Assembly (NCBI GenBank): GCA_025354385.1
Contig: JANXMZ010000021.1
Coordinates: 60,471 to 124,470, forward strand
Origin: Bacteroidota bacterium
Lineage (GTDB): Bacteria > Bacteroidota > Bacteroidia > NS11-12g > UBA955
Length of the DNA: 64,000 nt
Direction of reading: 5' to 3'
Part shown: in pieces, positions 26,815 to 36,042 of the stretch
Layout of the letters: each line of letters opens with the position of its first letter
How positions within the stretch are numbered: position 1 is the first letter of the stretch
Program-made: the position numbers and the translations under genes
The notes under the pieces: generated by a model
Told to the model about the DNA's origin: nothing
What the model saw: only the letters and a program-made list of their open reading frames with translations
The model's database searches: none

Positions 26815-27737
26815 TACAAATTTGTAAATTGTTTTATGGAATAAAGTGGTCTATTTTTGCTTTCCTTATAAATCTTTCCTATATAAATGGCTGCTACCCC
26901 AATGAAAAATAATTGAAGGCCAAGACTTAATGCAATTGCACTGATAATTGAAGGCCATCCAGCAGCGAAGTCAACAACAAAGAGTTTGAGAAATAAAATA
27001 ATAATTAGGGATAGAAAACCACACAAGGAGAGAATAGTGCCAAGTCTTACTGCAAATTTTAACGGTAGTTCTGAAAAATCGAAAATAGCATCGAAAGCTA
27101 GTTGCAGTTTTTTCCTAAAATTAAATTTGCTTTTTCCTGCAAATCTTTCCCGCTGTGTTATTTCAATTTCTGTTCTTTTCATACCAATATGCATAAATAT
27201 CCCTTCAATAAATCGGTTCTGCTCCCCGTATTCAAGAAATTTATTTGCAAATTGTCTATTAAAAATTCTCATTACTGCCAACCCAGTTGGTATCTCCATA
27301 CCTGTGAATTTATTTAAAGTAGTCCAAAATATTTTAGAATATATTTTATTTATTAATGAGTCTATTTTCTCCCTTCTGATTCCAAAAACCAGATCATAAC
27401 CTTTATCTATCTCTTCAATAAATCTTGGTATTTCATTTGGTGGATCCTGTAAATCTGAATCCATATAAATAAAGTAATCTCCACTTGCATATTTAATTCC
27501 CGCAGAAAAAGCTGCCTGTTTACCCTGATTATAGGAGAACTCAATTAATTTAATTCTATTCTCAAGTAAGGCCTGCTCCTTTATTATTTCGACAGTACGG
27601 TCTTTGCTTCCATCATCTATAAAAACAATTTCCCAAGAAGGTCCTATTGATTCAAGGACCGGCCTTACCTCATTAAGAAACTGGGTTATACATTCTTCTT
27701 CAAAATAAACAGGTATTACAAGTGATAATTTTTTCAT
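26814..27737 (-). CDS. GT2 polyprenyl-phosphate glycosyltransferase (ArnC/GtrB-like)
   Basis: 307 residues. GT-A catalytic domain with VIPVYFEEE at the start, DDGSKDR near 41-47 and YMDSDLQDPP near 91-100 (metal-binding DxD), then two membrane helices near 230-255 and 265-290. This is the layout of enzymes that move a sugar from a nucleotide donor to undecaprenyl phosphate for later use by periplasmic GT-C transferases, two candidates for which are in this locus (15650-17215, 34387-36042). Donor sugar unknown. Confidence 0.85.
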   Translation of the reverse strand: MKKLSLVIPVYFEEECITQFLNEVRPVLESIGPSWEIVFIDDGSKDRTVEIIKEQALLENRIKLIEFSYNQGKQAAFSAGIKYASGDYFIYMDSDLQDPPNEIPRFIEEIDKGYDLVFGIRREKIDSLINKIYSKIFWTTLNKFTGMEIPTGLAVMRIFNRQFANKFLEYGEQNRFIEGIFMHIGMKRTEIEITQRERFAGKSKFNFRKKLQLAFDAIFDFSELPLKFAVRLGTILSLCGFLSLIIILFLKLFVVDFAAGWPSIISAIALSLGLQLFFIGVAAIYIGKIYKESKNRPLYSIKQFTNL

Positions 27738-27738
27738 T

Positions 27739-28368
27739 TCAGAGTAAGTTTTTAAGTTCTTTTAAGTTGCTTATTCTTCTGCTGCAATAGGGGTAGTAAT
27801 TGTCGCGGTCAATAAGCCATGCATTCATTCCCGCATTCAGCCCTGGTTCAAGATCAAGTTTTATAGAATCCCCGACATAAATTATTTCTGACGGTTTTAC
27901 TCCTAAGGTGTCAATCGCCTTTTTGAAAAATTCAAAGTTCGGTTTTCTAGTCCCCGTATTTTCAGAAATTATTTTTACATTAAATGCTTTGGGAAAAAGA
28001 CGGTTTAAAATTGTACTCAACCCTGAATTGAAATTTGAAAGGATGGCCTTAGGACAATCCAATTCTGTCAGATACTCAGCGTCTTCAAATCTCTCCCATT
28101 CTAGATAAGAACAAGCTTTAAAAATATCTTGAAGCATATCATCTTTAGCAATAATTCCTAAACTGTATAATAATTCCTTATTGAATCCTTCATAAAACTC
28201 TTCTGATGTTCTGTCAGGGAAATGATATACTTCTGAAATTATCTTATGTATTCTCCTTAAATCGCTTTTTTCAAGATTAATTTTATGATGTTTTAAGGCT
28301 TCAATGAATTTATCATAAAACTTAGGTTTATAAATGATTGTATTGGCTGCGTCTAGAAGTAGTACCAT
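27739..28368 (-). CDS. HAD-superfamily protein with altered motif I
   Basis: 209 residues. HAD motifs II (LSNFNS), III (TRKPNFEFF, with the lysine) and IV (YVGDSIKLDLEPG) are clear, and an alpha-helical cap lies between motif I and II. Motif I reads DAANT (Asp6): the second aspartate, the general acid/base of phosphatases, is alanine. Haloacid dehalogenase-like members also lack it, so the protein may not be a standard phosphatase. It lies between an ATP-grasp ligase (1-base gap) and a GT2. Substrate unknown. Confidence 0.75.
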   Translation of the reverse strand: MVLLLDAANTIIYKPKFYDKFIEALKHHKINLEKSDLRRIHKIISEVYHFPDRTSEEFYEGFNKELLYSLGIIAKDDMLQDIFKACSYLEWERFEDAEYLTELDCPKAILSNFNSGLSTILNRLFPKAFNVKIISENTGTRKPNFEFFKKAIDTLGVKPSEIIYVGDSIKLDLEPGLNAGMNAWLIDRDNYYPYCSRRISNLKELKNLL

Positions 28369-28369
28369 A

Positions 28370-29359
28370 TTAAAAAATAATAAAACTATCTTTGTTATTA
28401 CCTGTTAAATTCGACTCTATCCCTTTGTAAATTACATCCGATAAAAACCTATGAGCAAATCCTTCAGTTATTTCAACAGGGGAAGGTGCTTCTTCAAATA
28501 ATAACTCCTGAATAGTATAAAGTACATCCCTAAAACCAAAATGCGAACGGATTGAGTTTGTGCCTGAAATTCTGCAGTTAACCTCAAAAGGCATTATTTC
28601 ACCAGTTTCATTAACGATTGACTGAATATTAAATGCTCCTTTCAGATTAGTTGATGCCACCATTTTCTCTGCAATTGCCAGAAACTTATCATCATATTGC
28701 TTTACTACTTTACAGAATGTGGTAGCCCCATTTTCAAGCGATCTTTCCATAGAAATTAAACCATGTACTTTTTTATTTTTATAAGTTGTATACACAGCAG
28801 TTGTAATTTCCGTCCCCACAAACATTCTCTGTATAATGTATTCATCATCTTTTAAGGCCCTGATCTCTTCTAATGACTTTATGTTCTTTATAATTCCTTT
28901 TGATCCTCTTCCTTTGCGAGGTTTCGCAATAGCCATATCAAAATTATTATTGTATACTGAAGGTAAAATACTTTCTGCAAAAGGAATATTAAATTTATTA
29001 TGTAATTGCCAAGAAAGATATTTATCTAGATATTTCTCTGCTGCCTCTACTCCTGAAGTCGCAATTTTACAAGGAATAATATCAGCATTTAACGCTAAAA
29101 AATAAGTTTCAAAATCAGTAGATGGAATTACTAAATCAACTTTTTCTTTTTCTACAATATCTTTTAATAACGGAATAAATGTTGCCTCATAACCAAAAGG
29201 CACTTTATAGAAAGAATCAACTAGATGATTTCCAGCAGAGAAGTCTGTTATATTGGTACCTACAATTCTTAAACTATAATCAGAAGTCATTATATTTCTT
29301 ATAATACCTTGTCCAACATTACCTCCAATACCAGTCACTAAAACCGTCTTTTTTTCCAT
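28370..29359 (-). CDS. ATP-grasp ligase (carbamoyl-phosphate-synthase-like)
   Basis: 329 residues. The N-terminal pre-ATP-grasp domain carries VTGIGGNVGQGI, a nucleotide-binding-like glycine loop. The ATP-grasp domain includes AKPRKGRGSKGI (P-loop-like lysine and glycine-rich segment), EYIIQRMFVGTEIT and the metal site FEVNCRISGTNS near residues 250-262. Such proteins join a carboxylate to an amine or thiol through an acyl phosphate. In glycan loci they may attach amino acids to amino sugars. Start overlaps the upstream epimerase gene by 22 bases. Acceptor unknown. Confidence 0.75.
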   Translation of the reverse strand: MEKKTVLVTGIGGNVGQGIIRNIMTSDYSLRIVGTNITDFSAGNHLVDSFYKVPFGYEATFIPLLKDIVEKEKVDLVIPSTDFETYFLALNADIIPCKIATSGVEAAEKYLDKYLSWQLHNKFNIPFAESILPSVYNNNFDMAIAKPRKGRGSKGIIKNIKSLEEIRALKDDEYIIQRMFVGTEITTAVYTTYKNKKVHGLISMERSLENGATTFCKVVKQYDDKFLAIAEKMVASTNLKGAFNIQSIVNETGEIMPFEVNCRISGTNSIRSHFGFRDVLYTIQELLFEEAPSPVEITEGFAHRFLSDVIYKGIESNLTGNNKDSFIIF

Positions 29360-30177
29360 AATATATAGTCTTTTATTCCTTCTGTTAAATCCTTTTCCCT
29401 CTTAATCTCAAGTCGATTTCTACTTATTTCATTATTGATGTATCTTGAAGCAGAGTTATCTGTATCTGAATATTCAATTGGAGCTCCTGTTATTGAATTA
29501 ATAATGTTTGCCAATTCTTTATTACTGATTTCCCTTTGAGATGAGGCTATACAAATACCTTCTTGTCTTTTTTTAAACATGCTCTCTATATATAGAACCG
29601 CATCTTCAACGTGCAGATAATTCTGTTTGCGTTCTCCGTTTCCCCAAACCTGAATTTTACCTATATTTAAAGCTTGGTCAACATAATTGGCTATAAGGGT
29701 ACCATTTTTCATTCCAGGTCCATACAAAGAAGATAATCTTAAAATTCCAGAACCTATTTTTGATTGTGCGATTTTTTCACCCCATACTTTTGAAACTGCA
29801 TACCCTGTTTCAGGATTTAAATGCGAAGATTCATTAATCAATCTTTCCTCTAATCCATATACTGAAACAGAAGAAATATATAAATGATAGGAATTAGGAA
29901 ATAAATTTATTACTTGCTCCGTAAATTTTACATTGGCCTTAAACAAGCTTTCATTATCTACCACCGAATTACCTGAGGATACTGCTGCATGACACATAAT
30001 GACAATTTCAGGTTTTTCAATTATCGACCCTATATTATTATCATATATTTTAATTCCTCCAATCTTAACCGAAGTGTTTGAAGGGCCCTTTATACCAACA
30101 ATTGTATATTTTGACAGAAGTAATTCAGCCAAACTAGACCCTAAAAAACCACTAACACCTGTAATTAATATATTCAA
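29338..30177 (-). CDS. NAD-dependent epimerase/dehydratase (extended SDR)
   Basis: 279 residues. The glycine motif GVSGFLG lies at 7-13, the catalytic YxxxK is Y126/K130 (TGYAVSKVWGE), and SSVSVYG near 102-108 gives the active-site serine. Slightly short for the family. It likely reduces, epimerises or dehydrates a nucleotide-linked sugar. The start codon is TTG, overlapping the TGA of the upstream HTTM gene (TTGA); the glycine motif begins six residues later, so no later start is possible. Confidence 0.8.
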   Translation of the reverse strand: MNILITGVSGFLGSSLAELLLSKYTIVGIKGPSNTSVKIGGIKIYDNNIGSIIEKPEIVIMCHAAVSSGNSVVDNESLFKANVKFTEQVINLFPNSYHLYISSVSVYGLEERLINESSHLNPETGYAVSKVWGEKIAQSKIGSGILRLSSLYGPGMKNGTLIANYVDQALNIGKIQVWGNGERKQNYLHVEDAVLYIESMFKKRQEGICIASSQREISNKELANIINSITGAPIEYSDTDNSASRYINNEISRNRLEIKREKDLTEGIKDYILWKKRRF

Positions 30178-32063
30178 TTAAGTTCGTTTTTATAAATATC
30201 TTTCATTTTGTTATTCCAATTAAAACTATCTGTATCCAATGAGTATTCTCCTACTTTTTCCCAAGGTTTATTAATCTGCTTTCTTAAAAAATTTCGCTGC
30301 CATTTTTTAGGGATTTCAATGTTTTTAACGTAAAAAATAAAATGATTTGCTCCATGAATTTTCAATAAACAATGGTCTTTATAAAATTCCAAATATGGAA
30401 TTATTCCCTTTTCAAATATCTTTTGATTAATCTTAGAAGTAACAACTCCAAAGTTAAAATTACACCATGTCGAACCTCTTAATAATTCAACCGGCATTCC
30501 CTTATCATTAATTAAAGGTACAATTTTGCAAGTTCCATTACTACAATATTCTGTCTTAATTATTTGGTTATATCTATTAAAATGACCATCTAAAAATACC
30601 CCATGATGACTTATTCCCAAAAGGCTTGTGATAGATGGTTGTACAAGCTCACTTAGTTTGATTGCCATATCATTTACTCTTGTGTACCGCAACCCGATTT
30701 TTATTAAAACTTCCTGCGATAATGGAGAAAACCATGAAATAATAAATTGGCACAGAATAAAAAAAGGTATTGCAAATTTCCAAAAATATTTTGTAATATT
30801 TAGCCTATTTAGACCTTTAGTTATAAAGTCATCGTTCTCAAGAATTGGGTGACTAATTGATGGCATCGGACAATTGTCCAATGTACATCTAGTAGTAATC
30901 CTATTTCCAGCAACATAATTGTAAATTATTTTACCAATTTTTGATATCCCTGGCAAGCCTAATAAAACTCCAACTGGCCATGTATAACCCATGGTTTTAA
31001 ATAATCCAGTATAAGCATTATAGCCCACTAAGACCTCGCCCTTTTTATTAACGCCATGTACATTTATAAATAGTTCCTCTTCAGATAACCCCTTTAATGC
31101 AATATCATCTTGGTAATTTCCTTGAACTGAAACAGTCTTGACCGCATTGAAGATATCAAAATGCTGAATTACTATTACAGTCTTAATGCAAAGTGGACAT
31201 TCAGAATCATAATAGAACCTGTAGTTAGGCTTTTTATGCCTAAACCATTTACCTATTTTCTTCCAAAATGAAACTGGAACCATCAACATATATAATGCGA
31301 TTGCAGTCAAAGCAAACCAAGGAATAGGAAAAATAATTAAAATACCTAAATGCAAAAATATGCCTATTATTAATAATGAAATCCTAAAAGGCTTATACCA
31401 AAAAAGAAATATGAAGAGAGTTTCAAAAAGCAGGGTTAGGTACCCCAAAAACTTAACTAATAATTCCTGATTTAACAACCATGTACAATCATTCCATGTC
31501 ACCATAGGAAGGCTTGCTGGTAACCACATTCCTAAGCCGTTCATCCACATTGGACTCAAAAATTTATATAATACAGAGTCCAAATAAACAAAGGCAATAC
31601 CTAATAAAACCAGAACAAAATAATTGATAGCAAGTACCTTTTTATCTGGAATAAAAAATGAAATAGTATTACTGTATTTTAACTTGTGAATTAAAGTATC
31701 GAGAGAAAAGGTTTTAGAAATTGGAATGAATATCAGTAAAAAATTAATACTGACATAAGTTTTAAAAACATGGTATTCAAATGCTGAAGCACCGCTAAAT
31801 ATAATAACTGAAAACAAGTAGTTGATAATTGTTGCAATTCTTGTAAATAAACCAAAAAAAAGTAACCCTATAATTATAAACCAAAACTTGAAAATGAATT
31901 CAACATCAATTTCAATGATTGGTAATCTTTCATAAATTAGCGATCTAAAATAATAAAGTTGCCTAATTTCACACATTAATACTAACATGTAAAATATTCT
32001 GAAAATTGCCAACCCCGTGGAATCAATTTTTAAAAAAATATTTTGTTTAATTATTTTAAACAT
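30174..32063 (-). CDS. HTTM (gamma-carboxylase-like) membrane domain fused to DCC thiol-oxidoreductase domain
   Basis: 629 residues. Residues ~10-265 hold about eight hydrophobic segments with HTTM-family character (vitamin K-dependent carboxylase-like), including RIFYMLVLM, TRIATI and a histidine-bearing FLHLGIL. Residues ~280-400 are a DCC-type (DUF393) domain with YDSECPLC at 285-292 and cysteines C289/C292. One further membrane segment near 430 and a C-terminal soluble domain of about 170 residues follow. HTTM-DCC fusions are known in Bacteroidota but are unusual within a polysaccharide operon. Function here is unknown; a redox or carboxylation step in the membrane is only a guess. Confidence 0.7.
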   Translation of the reverse strand: MFKIIKQNIFLKIDSTGLAIFRIFYMLVLMCEIRQLYYFRSLIYERLPIIEIDVEFIFKFWFIIIGLLFFGLFTRIATIINYLFSVIIFSGASAFEYHVFKTYVSINFLLIFIPISKTFSLDTLIHKLKYSNTISFFIPDKKVLAINYFVLVLLGIAFVYLDSVLYKFLSPMWMNGLGMWLPASLPMVTWNDCTWLLNQELLVKFLGYLTLLFETLFIFLFWYKPFRISLLIIGIFLHLGILIIFPIPWFALTAIALYMLMVPVSFWKKIGKWFRHKKPNYRFYYDSECPLCIKTVIVIQHFDIFNAVKTVSVQGNYQDDIALKGLSEEELFINVHGVNKKGEVLVGYNAYTGLFKTMGYTWPVGVLLGLPGISKIGKIIYNYVAGNRITTRCTLDNCPMPSISHPILENDDFITKGLNRLNITKYFWKFAIPFFILCQFIISWFSPLSQEVLIKIGLRYTRVNDMAIKLSELVQPSITSLLGISHHGVFLDGHFNRYNQIIKTEYCSNGTCKIVPLINDKGMPVELLRGSTWCNFNFGVVTSKINQKIFEKGIIPYLEFYKDHCLLKIHGANHFIFYVKNIEIPKKWQRNFLRKQINKPWEKVGEYSLDTDSFNWNNKMKDIYKNELN

Positions 32064-32075
32064 GAATTTCCATAA

Positions 32076-32744
32076 CTAAGATATTTCTATCTCATTACTT
32101 TTTTTATTAAAGAGTGTTGAACGGGCTGGTAAATGAACTTCTCCAGCTTGGGTATCCTTCATGATAACAGCACCAGCCGCTACCAAAGTGGCATCCCCAA
32201 TATTTATGGCGTCTCTAAAAGTTGAATTAACACCAAAAAACACATTGTTGCCTATTTTGGTAAACCCAGAAATAACAACATGTGAAGAAATAAAATTATG
32301 ATTGCCTATTTCAACATCATGACCAATGTGATTGCCCGACCAAAAAACATTATTTGAACCAATTTTAACAAAGGGTTGAATGGTGTTGTCTTCTAATATC
32401 AAATTATTATCGCCAATGGGTTCGTGGGTTAAAAAATTACAATTGCTGCTAATGTAGTTTGGCAAGTGATAACCCATACTTTTTAAAGCATGATACTTTT
32501 CCTCTCTTATTTTATTCATCTTGGAATACCCTATACCAATAAAAACATCGTAATCCGAAGGCGGGTGGGTTTTTACCAAATCCTCTAAAGCATAAACTTT
32601 TAAACCACAAAATTCAGGTTCATTTAGGTAGGCCCTATCTACTGAAAATCCAACTACTTCGTAACTACTATCCGTATCGAAATAATAATGAGCCAGTTTA
32701 GCATTGCTAGTATTGCCAATAATTAAAAGTTTCTTAGTTTTCAT
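32076..32744 (-). CDS. Hexapeptide-repeat acetyltransferase (PglD/NeuD-like)
   Basis: 222 residues. N-terminal domain with LIIGNTSNAKL, then a left-handed beta-helix of hexapeptide repeats from about residue 95 to 205 (IGDNNLI, IGSNNVF, IGNHNFI, IGNNVFF, IGDATLV). HIGHDVEIG supplies the conserved histidine. This is the second enzyme of this kind in the operon and diverges from the first at 26173-26814. Start overlaps the wbqC-like gene by 11 bases. It should acetylate an amino or hydroxyl group of a sugar; the identity is unknown. Confidence 0.78.
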   Translation of the reverse strand: MKTKKLLIIGNTSNAKLAHYYFDTDSSYEVVGFSVDRAYLNEPEFCGLKVYALEDLVKTHPPSDYDVFIGIGYSKMNKIREEKYHALKSMGYHLPNYISSNCNFLTHEPIGDNNLILEDNTIQPFVKIGSNNVFWSGNHIGHDVEIGNHNFISSHVVISGFTKIGNNVFFGVNSTFRDAINIGDATLVAAGAVIMKDTQAGEVHLPARSTLFNKKSNEIEIS

Positions 32745-33435
32745 TATTAAAAGTTTTCATGTAATTTTTTGCTTCTTTTCCTACGTTTAAAATCAAATCA
32801 AGTATGGAAACCCCATGCTCAAATGTCCCATTTATTTGCGGATACTCTGGATAGCCTGAATAATCAAAATAATTTAGACCAATGCCTTTATCTGTAAATT
32901 TTTCTTCTAGGATATAATCCTTAGCGCTAGGGCCTGTGTAATATTGATTCGCGCCCAAATCAACACAAATATCAACCATTTTTTGTGTGCGTTCTTCACT
33001 TAGTACAAATTCTTCCGAACGCCTATAAACAGTCTCTATTCCCAAAAAATAGCCGATCTCTTTTAAAAAAAATTCATTCACATCTGTAAGTTTTTCAAAT
33101 TGACAGGTCATGTACAAATTTTCCAACCAATCTTTATTTTCTTTAAAGCATGGGGCCTCCTTATAATTCTGTTTGATACTCTCCCAATGCGATCGGTTCC
33201 ATGCTTTATCGGATATGAGTGTTTCATTTATTTTTTGATGGAATTTTCCACTCACTTCCACAGGTATAGATAACCATTTTAGGCCTTGTGGCGTTTTAAT
33301 ATAATTGCGATTTCTCCAATCACGTTTTGTATATTGCATATCATCATAAATTACAAATACATCTACTTGATTAATGCTATCGAAATAACCTTTCCAAGGA
33401 ATATAATTAGACTGAGTAATGATACACGATTTCAT
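32734..33435 (-). CDS. WbqC-like family protein
   Basis: 233 residues. The N-terminal QSNYIPWKGYFDSI, the FVIYDDMQYTKRDWRNRNYIKT segment and the middle GPSAKDY motif identify the WbqC family, found in many O-antigen loci. Its biochemical role is poorly established; involvement in amino sugar acylation or amino acid transfer has been suggested by context only. It is coupled by overlap to the downstream acetyltransferase, which supports a joint modification step. Confidence 0.85.
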   Translation of the reverse strand: MKSCIITQSNYIPWKGYFDSINQVDVFVIYDDMQYTKRDWRNRNYIKTPQGLKWLSIPVEVSGKFHQKINETLISDKAWNRSHWESIKQNYKEAPCFKENKDWLENLYMTCQFEKLTDVNEFFLKEIGYFLGIETVYRRSEEFVLSEERTQKMVDICVDLGANQYYTGPSAKDYILEEKFTDKGIGLNYFDYSGYPEYPQINGTFEHGVSILDLILNVGKEAKNYMKTFNNEN

Positions 33436-33473
33436 TTTTTTTGATTTATTCTAAATATTTTGCCAAAGTACTA

Positions 33474-34406
33474 TCATGGTTCCAAAACTGCTAAACCTAT
33501 GCCTGTCTTTCCATAATCGTTGCCATTGTAAAGCATCATTAATTGATTTCGGTGTTTAAAAACACAAGGATAACATATCATGTCACTGTCCCAAGTTCCA
33601 GATGTAACACTTAGATTAACAACTTCGTCCATTCGCTCCCATGAATAAGCATCTTTTGATTCGGCATAGCCTATTCGATATTTGTCTGAAAAAGGACCAG
33701 CGCGATACGAATACCACATTTTGTAAATACCATTTTCAAATAATACTCTTGGCACCGAAATAGCATACTCTTCGGAATATTTAAAGTCTATGGCAACATG
33801 GTTATTTCTTTCCCAATGAATCAAATCTTCGGACAAAGCCCATTTGATATGGTATTGATGCATTACCTTATCTTTCATTTTTTCCCATCCTACACAGGAT
33901 AAGTAATACATGATGTAATGATGTTCCAATTTAAAAACACAATTAGAGGCTACAAAATGCGGTTCTATGTGGTTTCTATCGAGTATTGGGCCTCTAAATT
34001 GCTTAACGAAGGTTTGTCCACCATCAGTGCTTATGGCAAGTCCTATGGCATTTCTGAAAGGTACCGTAACACCTAAATTCCAGCCTATGTAAAACAAATA
34101 TATTGTTCCTTCTTTCTCTATCAACGATGTCAGCATAATACCACTGTCATCAAACGCGCCTAACTCTCCCAAAGGGAGCAACTGATCAGACTCAAAAAGT
34201 ATTTTTTGATTGTCTAAATCATAATCTATATAAAATGGCAGAGACCTGTTTTGAGCGTCACGTGCGGAAAAGAAAATTCTGTAATTTCCCTCTTCAAGTA
34301 AGGGCAAAACAAATGGCACAGCAGCATAACCTATGGCTCCTTTTTTTAACAAAGCACTCTTTAATGGGTCAAAGATTAATCCCTTTTTAATCCAATTTTG
34401 TTTCAT
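33474..34406 (-). CDS. Five-bladed beta-propeller glycosidase/phosphorylase-like protein
   Basis: 310 residues with no signal peptide. Repeated aromatic blade motifs occur (YRIFFSARD, IYLFYIGWN, IMYYLSCVGW, YKMWYSYRAGP, LMMLYNGNDYG), and charged residues in each central strand look like an active-site ring, as in GH43/GH32/GH130-like propellers. A cytoplasmic propeller inside a biosynthetic operon is unusual; it may trim, phosphorolyse or bind a precursor. The start overlaps the end of the 551-residue membrane protein gene by 20 bases. Confidence 0.65.
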   Translation of the reverse strand: MKQNWIKKGLIFDPLKSALLKKGAIGYAAVPFVLPLLEEGNYRIFFSARDAQNRSLPFYIDYDLDNQKILFESDQLLPLGELGAFDDSGIMLTSLIEKEGTIYLFYIGWNLGVTVPFRNAIGLAISTDGGQTFVKQFRGPILDRNHIEPHFVASNCVFKLEHHYIMYYLSCVGWEKMKDKVMHQYHIKWALSEDLIHWERNNHVAIDFKYSEEYAISVPRVLFENGIYKMWYSYRAGPFSDKYRIGYAESKDAYSWERMDEVVNLSVTSGTWDSDMICYPCVFKHRNQLMMLYNGNDYGKTGIGLAVLEP

Positions 34407-36042
34407 CGGTTTTTACTTTAAGTTTAAATTCACCATAACCAAAGCAATGTTTAACACTGTCAATTTGTTGGAAATAAACATTTTTTTTGTACTGTTTTAA
34501 CAAAAATTTGGTATACGCATTCTCCAAATTTTTCCAGACGTTCCGTTTAAGTGGAAGCAGGAATGAAACTATACTATCCTTTCCAATTACATCATTTGTT
34601 AAGTTACTATATTTAAAATTTCCAAAGTGATTTTTAATATTTGGATGAACTGAAAATGCCCCCATACTAACCAATTTAATACCCTTCATACTTTGTGAAA
34701 TTGTGAATGGGTTTTCATAATCGTATGGATAATCACGCCATCTTATATACATAATTTTTGAATTATATGTTTCTTTACAATAATTAATTTTCAAATCATT
34801 TAATCTGAAATCCATACTGATTTTTGTAATCCATAAGCCATACAATAATATTGGAACGCAGATAAATAGTCTCCAATCCATTAAATACTTTATGTAGTCG
34901 TCAGACAATATAATATTCAAGTAGGAAATAATGCCAACAGTAAAAAGTAAAAAACTCAATCTAAATGGTGGCTCTTTAAATAATAAGGATAAGAATAAAT
35001 AATACAATATATAGATAAATATGGTTGTTAACAGAACAAGTAAATATTTTTTTCTTCCTTTGATAACTATTATCGGAATAAGTGCCAAAATAAAAATACA
35101 TCTATAAATTGGACCCCTGAATTGATTTATCAATAAAGAGTAATTCAAATTATGAATACTAACCTTATCTAGAAAACCTGAATGGCTATTTTTTAAAGCC
35201 AAACTATAATTAATATTCTTACTATATAAAATGGAATCATTATAAAACCAATTTTTAAATAAATCTAATTCCTCCTTATCCCACTTTAATGGAAGGTTGT
35301 TGTTAACACTGGAAATATTAAAATCAACTATTTCAGCCCTAAAAACATTAAAATCCAAAAATTTTCTCTCCTCTAAATTATGAATTTTACTGTCCAAAAA
35401 ATATATACATAATGCTAAGCCTAGAAGAGAAAAATATTTGATAAAAATTTCTTTCTTACTATCTGTATATATTGGATGTATAAAAGAATAAGCAATATTT
35501 AGAAATAGTATAAAAGTTAAAATTATTGGAACTGCACTAGGTCTTATTAAACAAGCAATTGTTATCAAAAAAAATCCAAGAATATACTCCAGCCATTTGG
35601 CATTTTTCGAAATCAATAGACTACCAGCAAGGCATAATAAACCAGTAACCATTGTAAATTGTAATTCCAAGTAAAAATATAACGATATAAAGGTCAAAAG
35701 TGAAATAATAATCATCCAAAATATCCCATTTTCTAATTTAATTTTTGTTAATATTTTTATTTGAATTAAAACATTTGAAATAAAAATGAACAAGAATAAA
35801 AATATTGTATAAACTTCATAATTTATTGGAGTGATTTTATACAAATACACCATAATTATTCCAAAAATCTTTGTAGAGAAAGCCGTCACAGGAGTCGAAG
35901 TTTCAAATATACCTGAACCTGAATAAGCATAAATCATTCCTATATCATCATTGGTTTGAAATTTCGGCTTCAAAAACAATGCTAAGGCTAATATTAATAT
36001 ATTTAATATTATAGTTATTGTAATTTTTCTACCTTGCATCAT
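34387..36042 (-). CDS. Polytopic membrane protein, possible GT-C transferase
   Basis: 551 residues with about ten hydrophobic segments between residues 5 and 400, and a soluble C-terminal region. An acidic TNDDIGMIY loop follows the first helix near residue 31, where GT-C enzymes carry their catalytic aspartate. A Wzy-type polymerase is possible but less likely because the locus has an ABC-type (Wzm/Wzt) exporter. The gene is among the most AT-rich in the window. Its first bases overlap the preceding glycosyltransferase gene by 4. No named family is recognised. Confidence 0.5.
   Translation of the reverse strand: MMQGRKITITIILNILILALALFLKPKFQTNDDIGMIYAYSGSGIFETSTPVTAFSTKIFGIIMVYLYKITPINYEVYTIFLFLFIFISNVLIQIKILTKIKLENGIFWMIIISLLTFISLYFYLELQFTMVTGLLCLAGSLLISKNAKWLEYILGFFLITIACLIRPSAVPIILTFILFLNIAYSFIHPIYTDSKKEIFIKYFSLLGLALCIYFLDSKIHNLEERKFLDFNVFRAEIVDFNISSVNNNLPLKWDKEELDLFKNWFYNDSILYSKNINYSLALKNSHSGFLDKVSIHNLNYSLLINQFRGPIYRCIFILALIPIIVIKGRKKYLLVLLTTIFIYILYYLFLSLLFKEPPFRLSFLLFTVGIISYLNIILSDDYIKYLMDWRLFICVPILLYGLWITKISMDFRLNDLKINYCKETYNSKIMYIRWRDYPYDYENPFTISQSMKGIKLVSMGAFSVHPNIKNHFGNFKYSNLTNDVIGKDSIVSFLLPLKRNVWKNLENAYTKFLLKQYKKNVYFQQIDSVKHCFGYGEFKLKVKTDETKLD

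Noticed and set aside
34387..36042. Wzy-type O-antigen polymerase
   Set aside because: The locus exports through Wzm/Wzt, no Wzx flippase is present, and an acidic loop after the first helix fits a GT-C enzyme better. Not excluded, but not supported enough to call.
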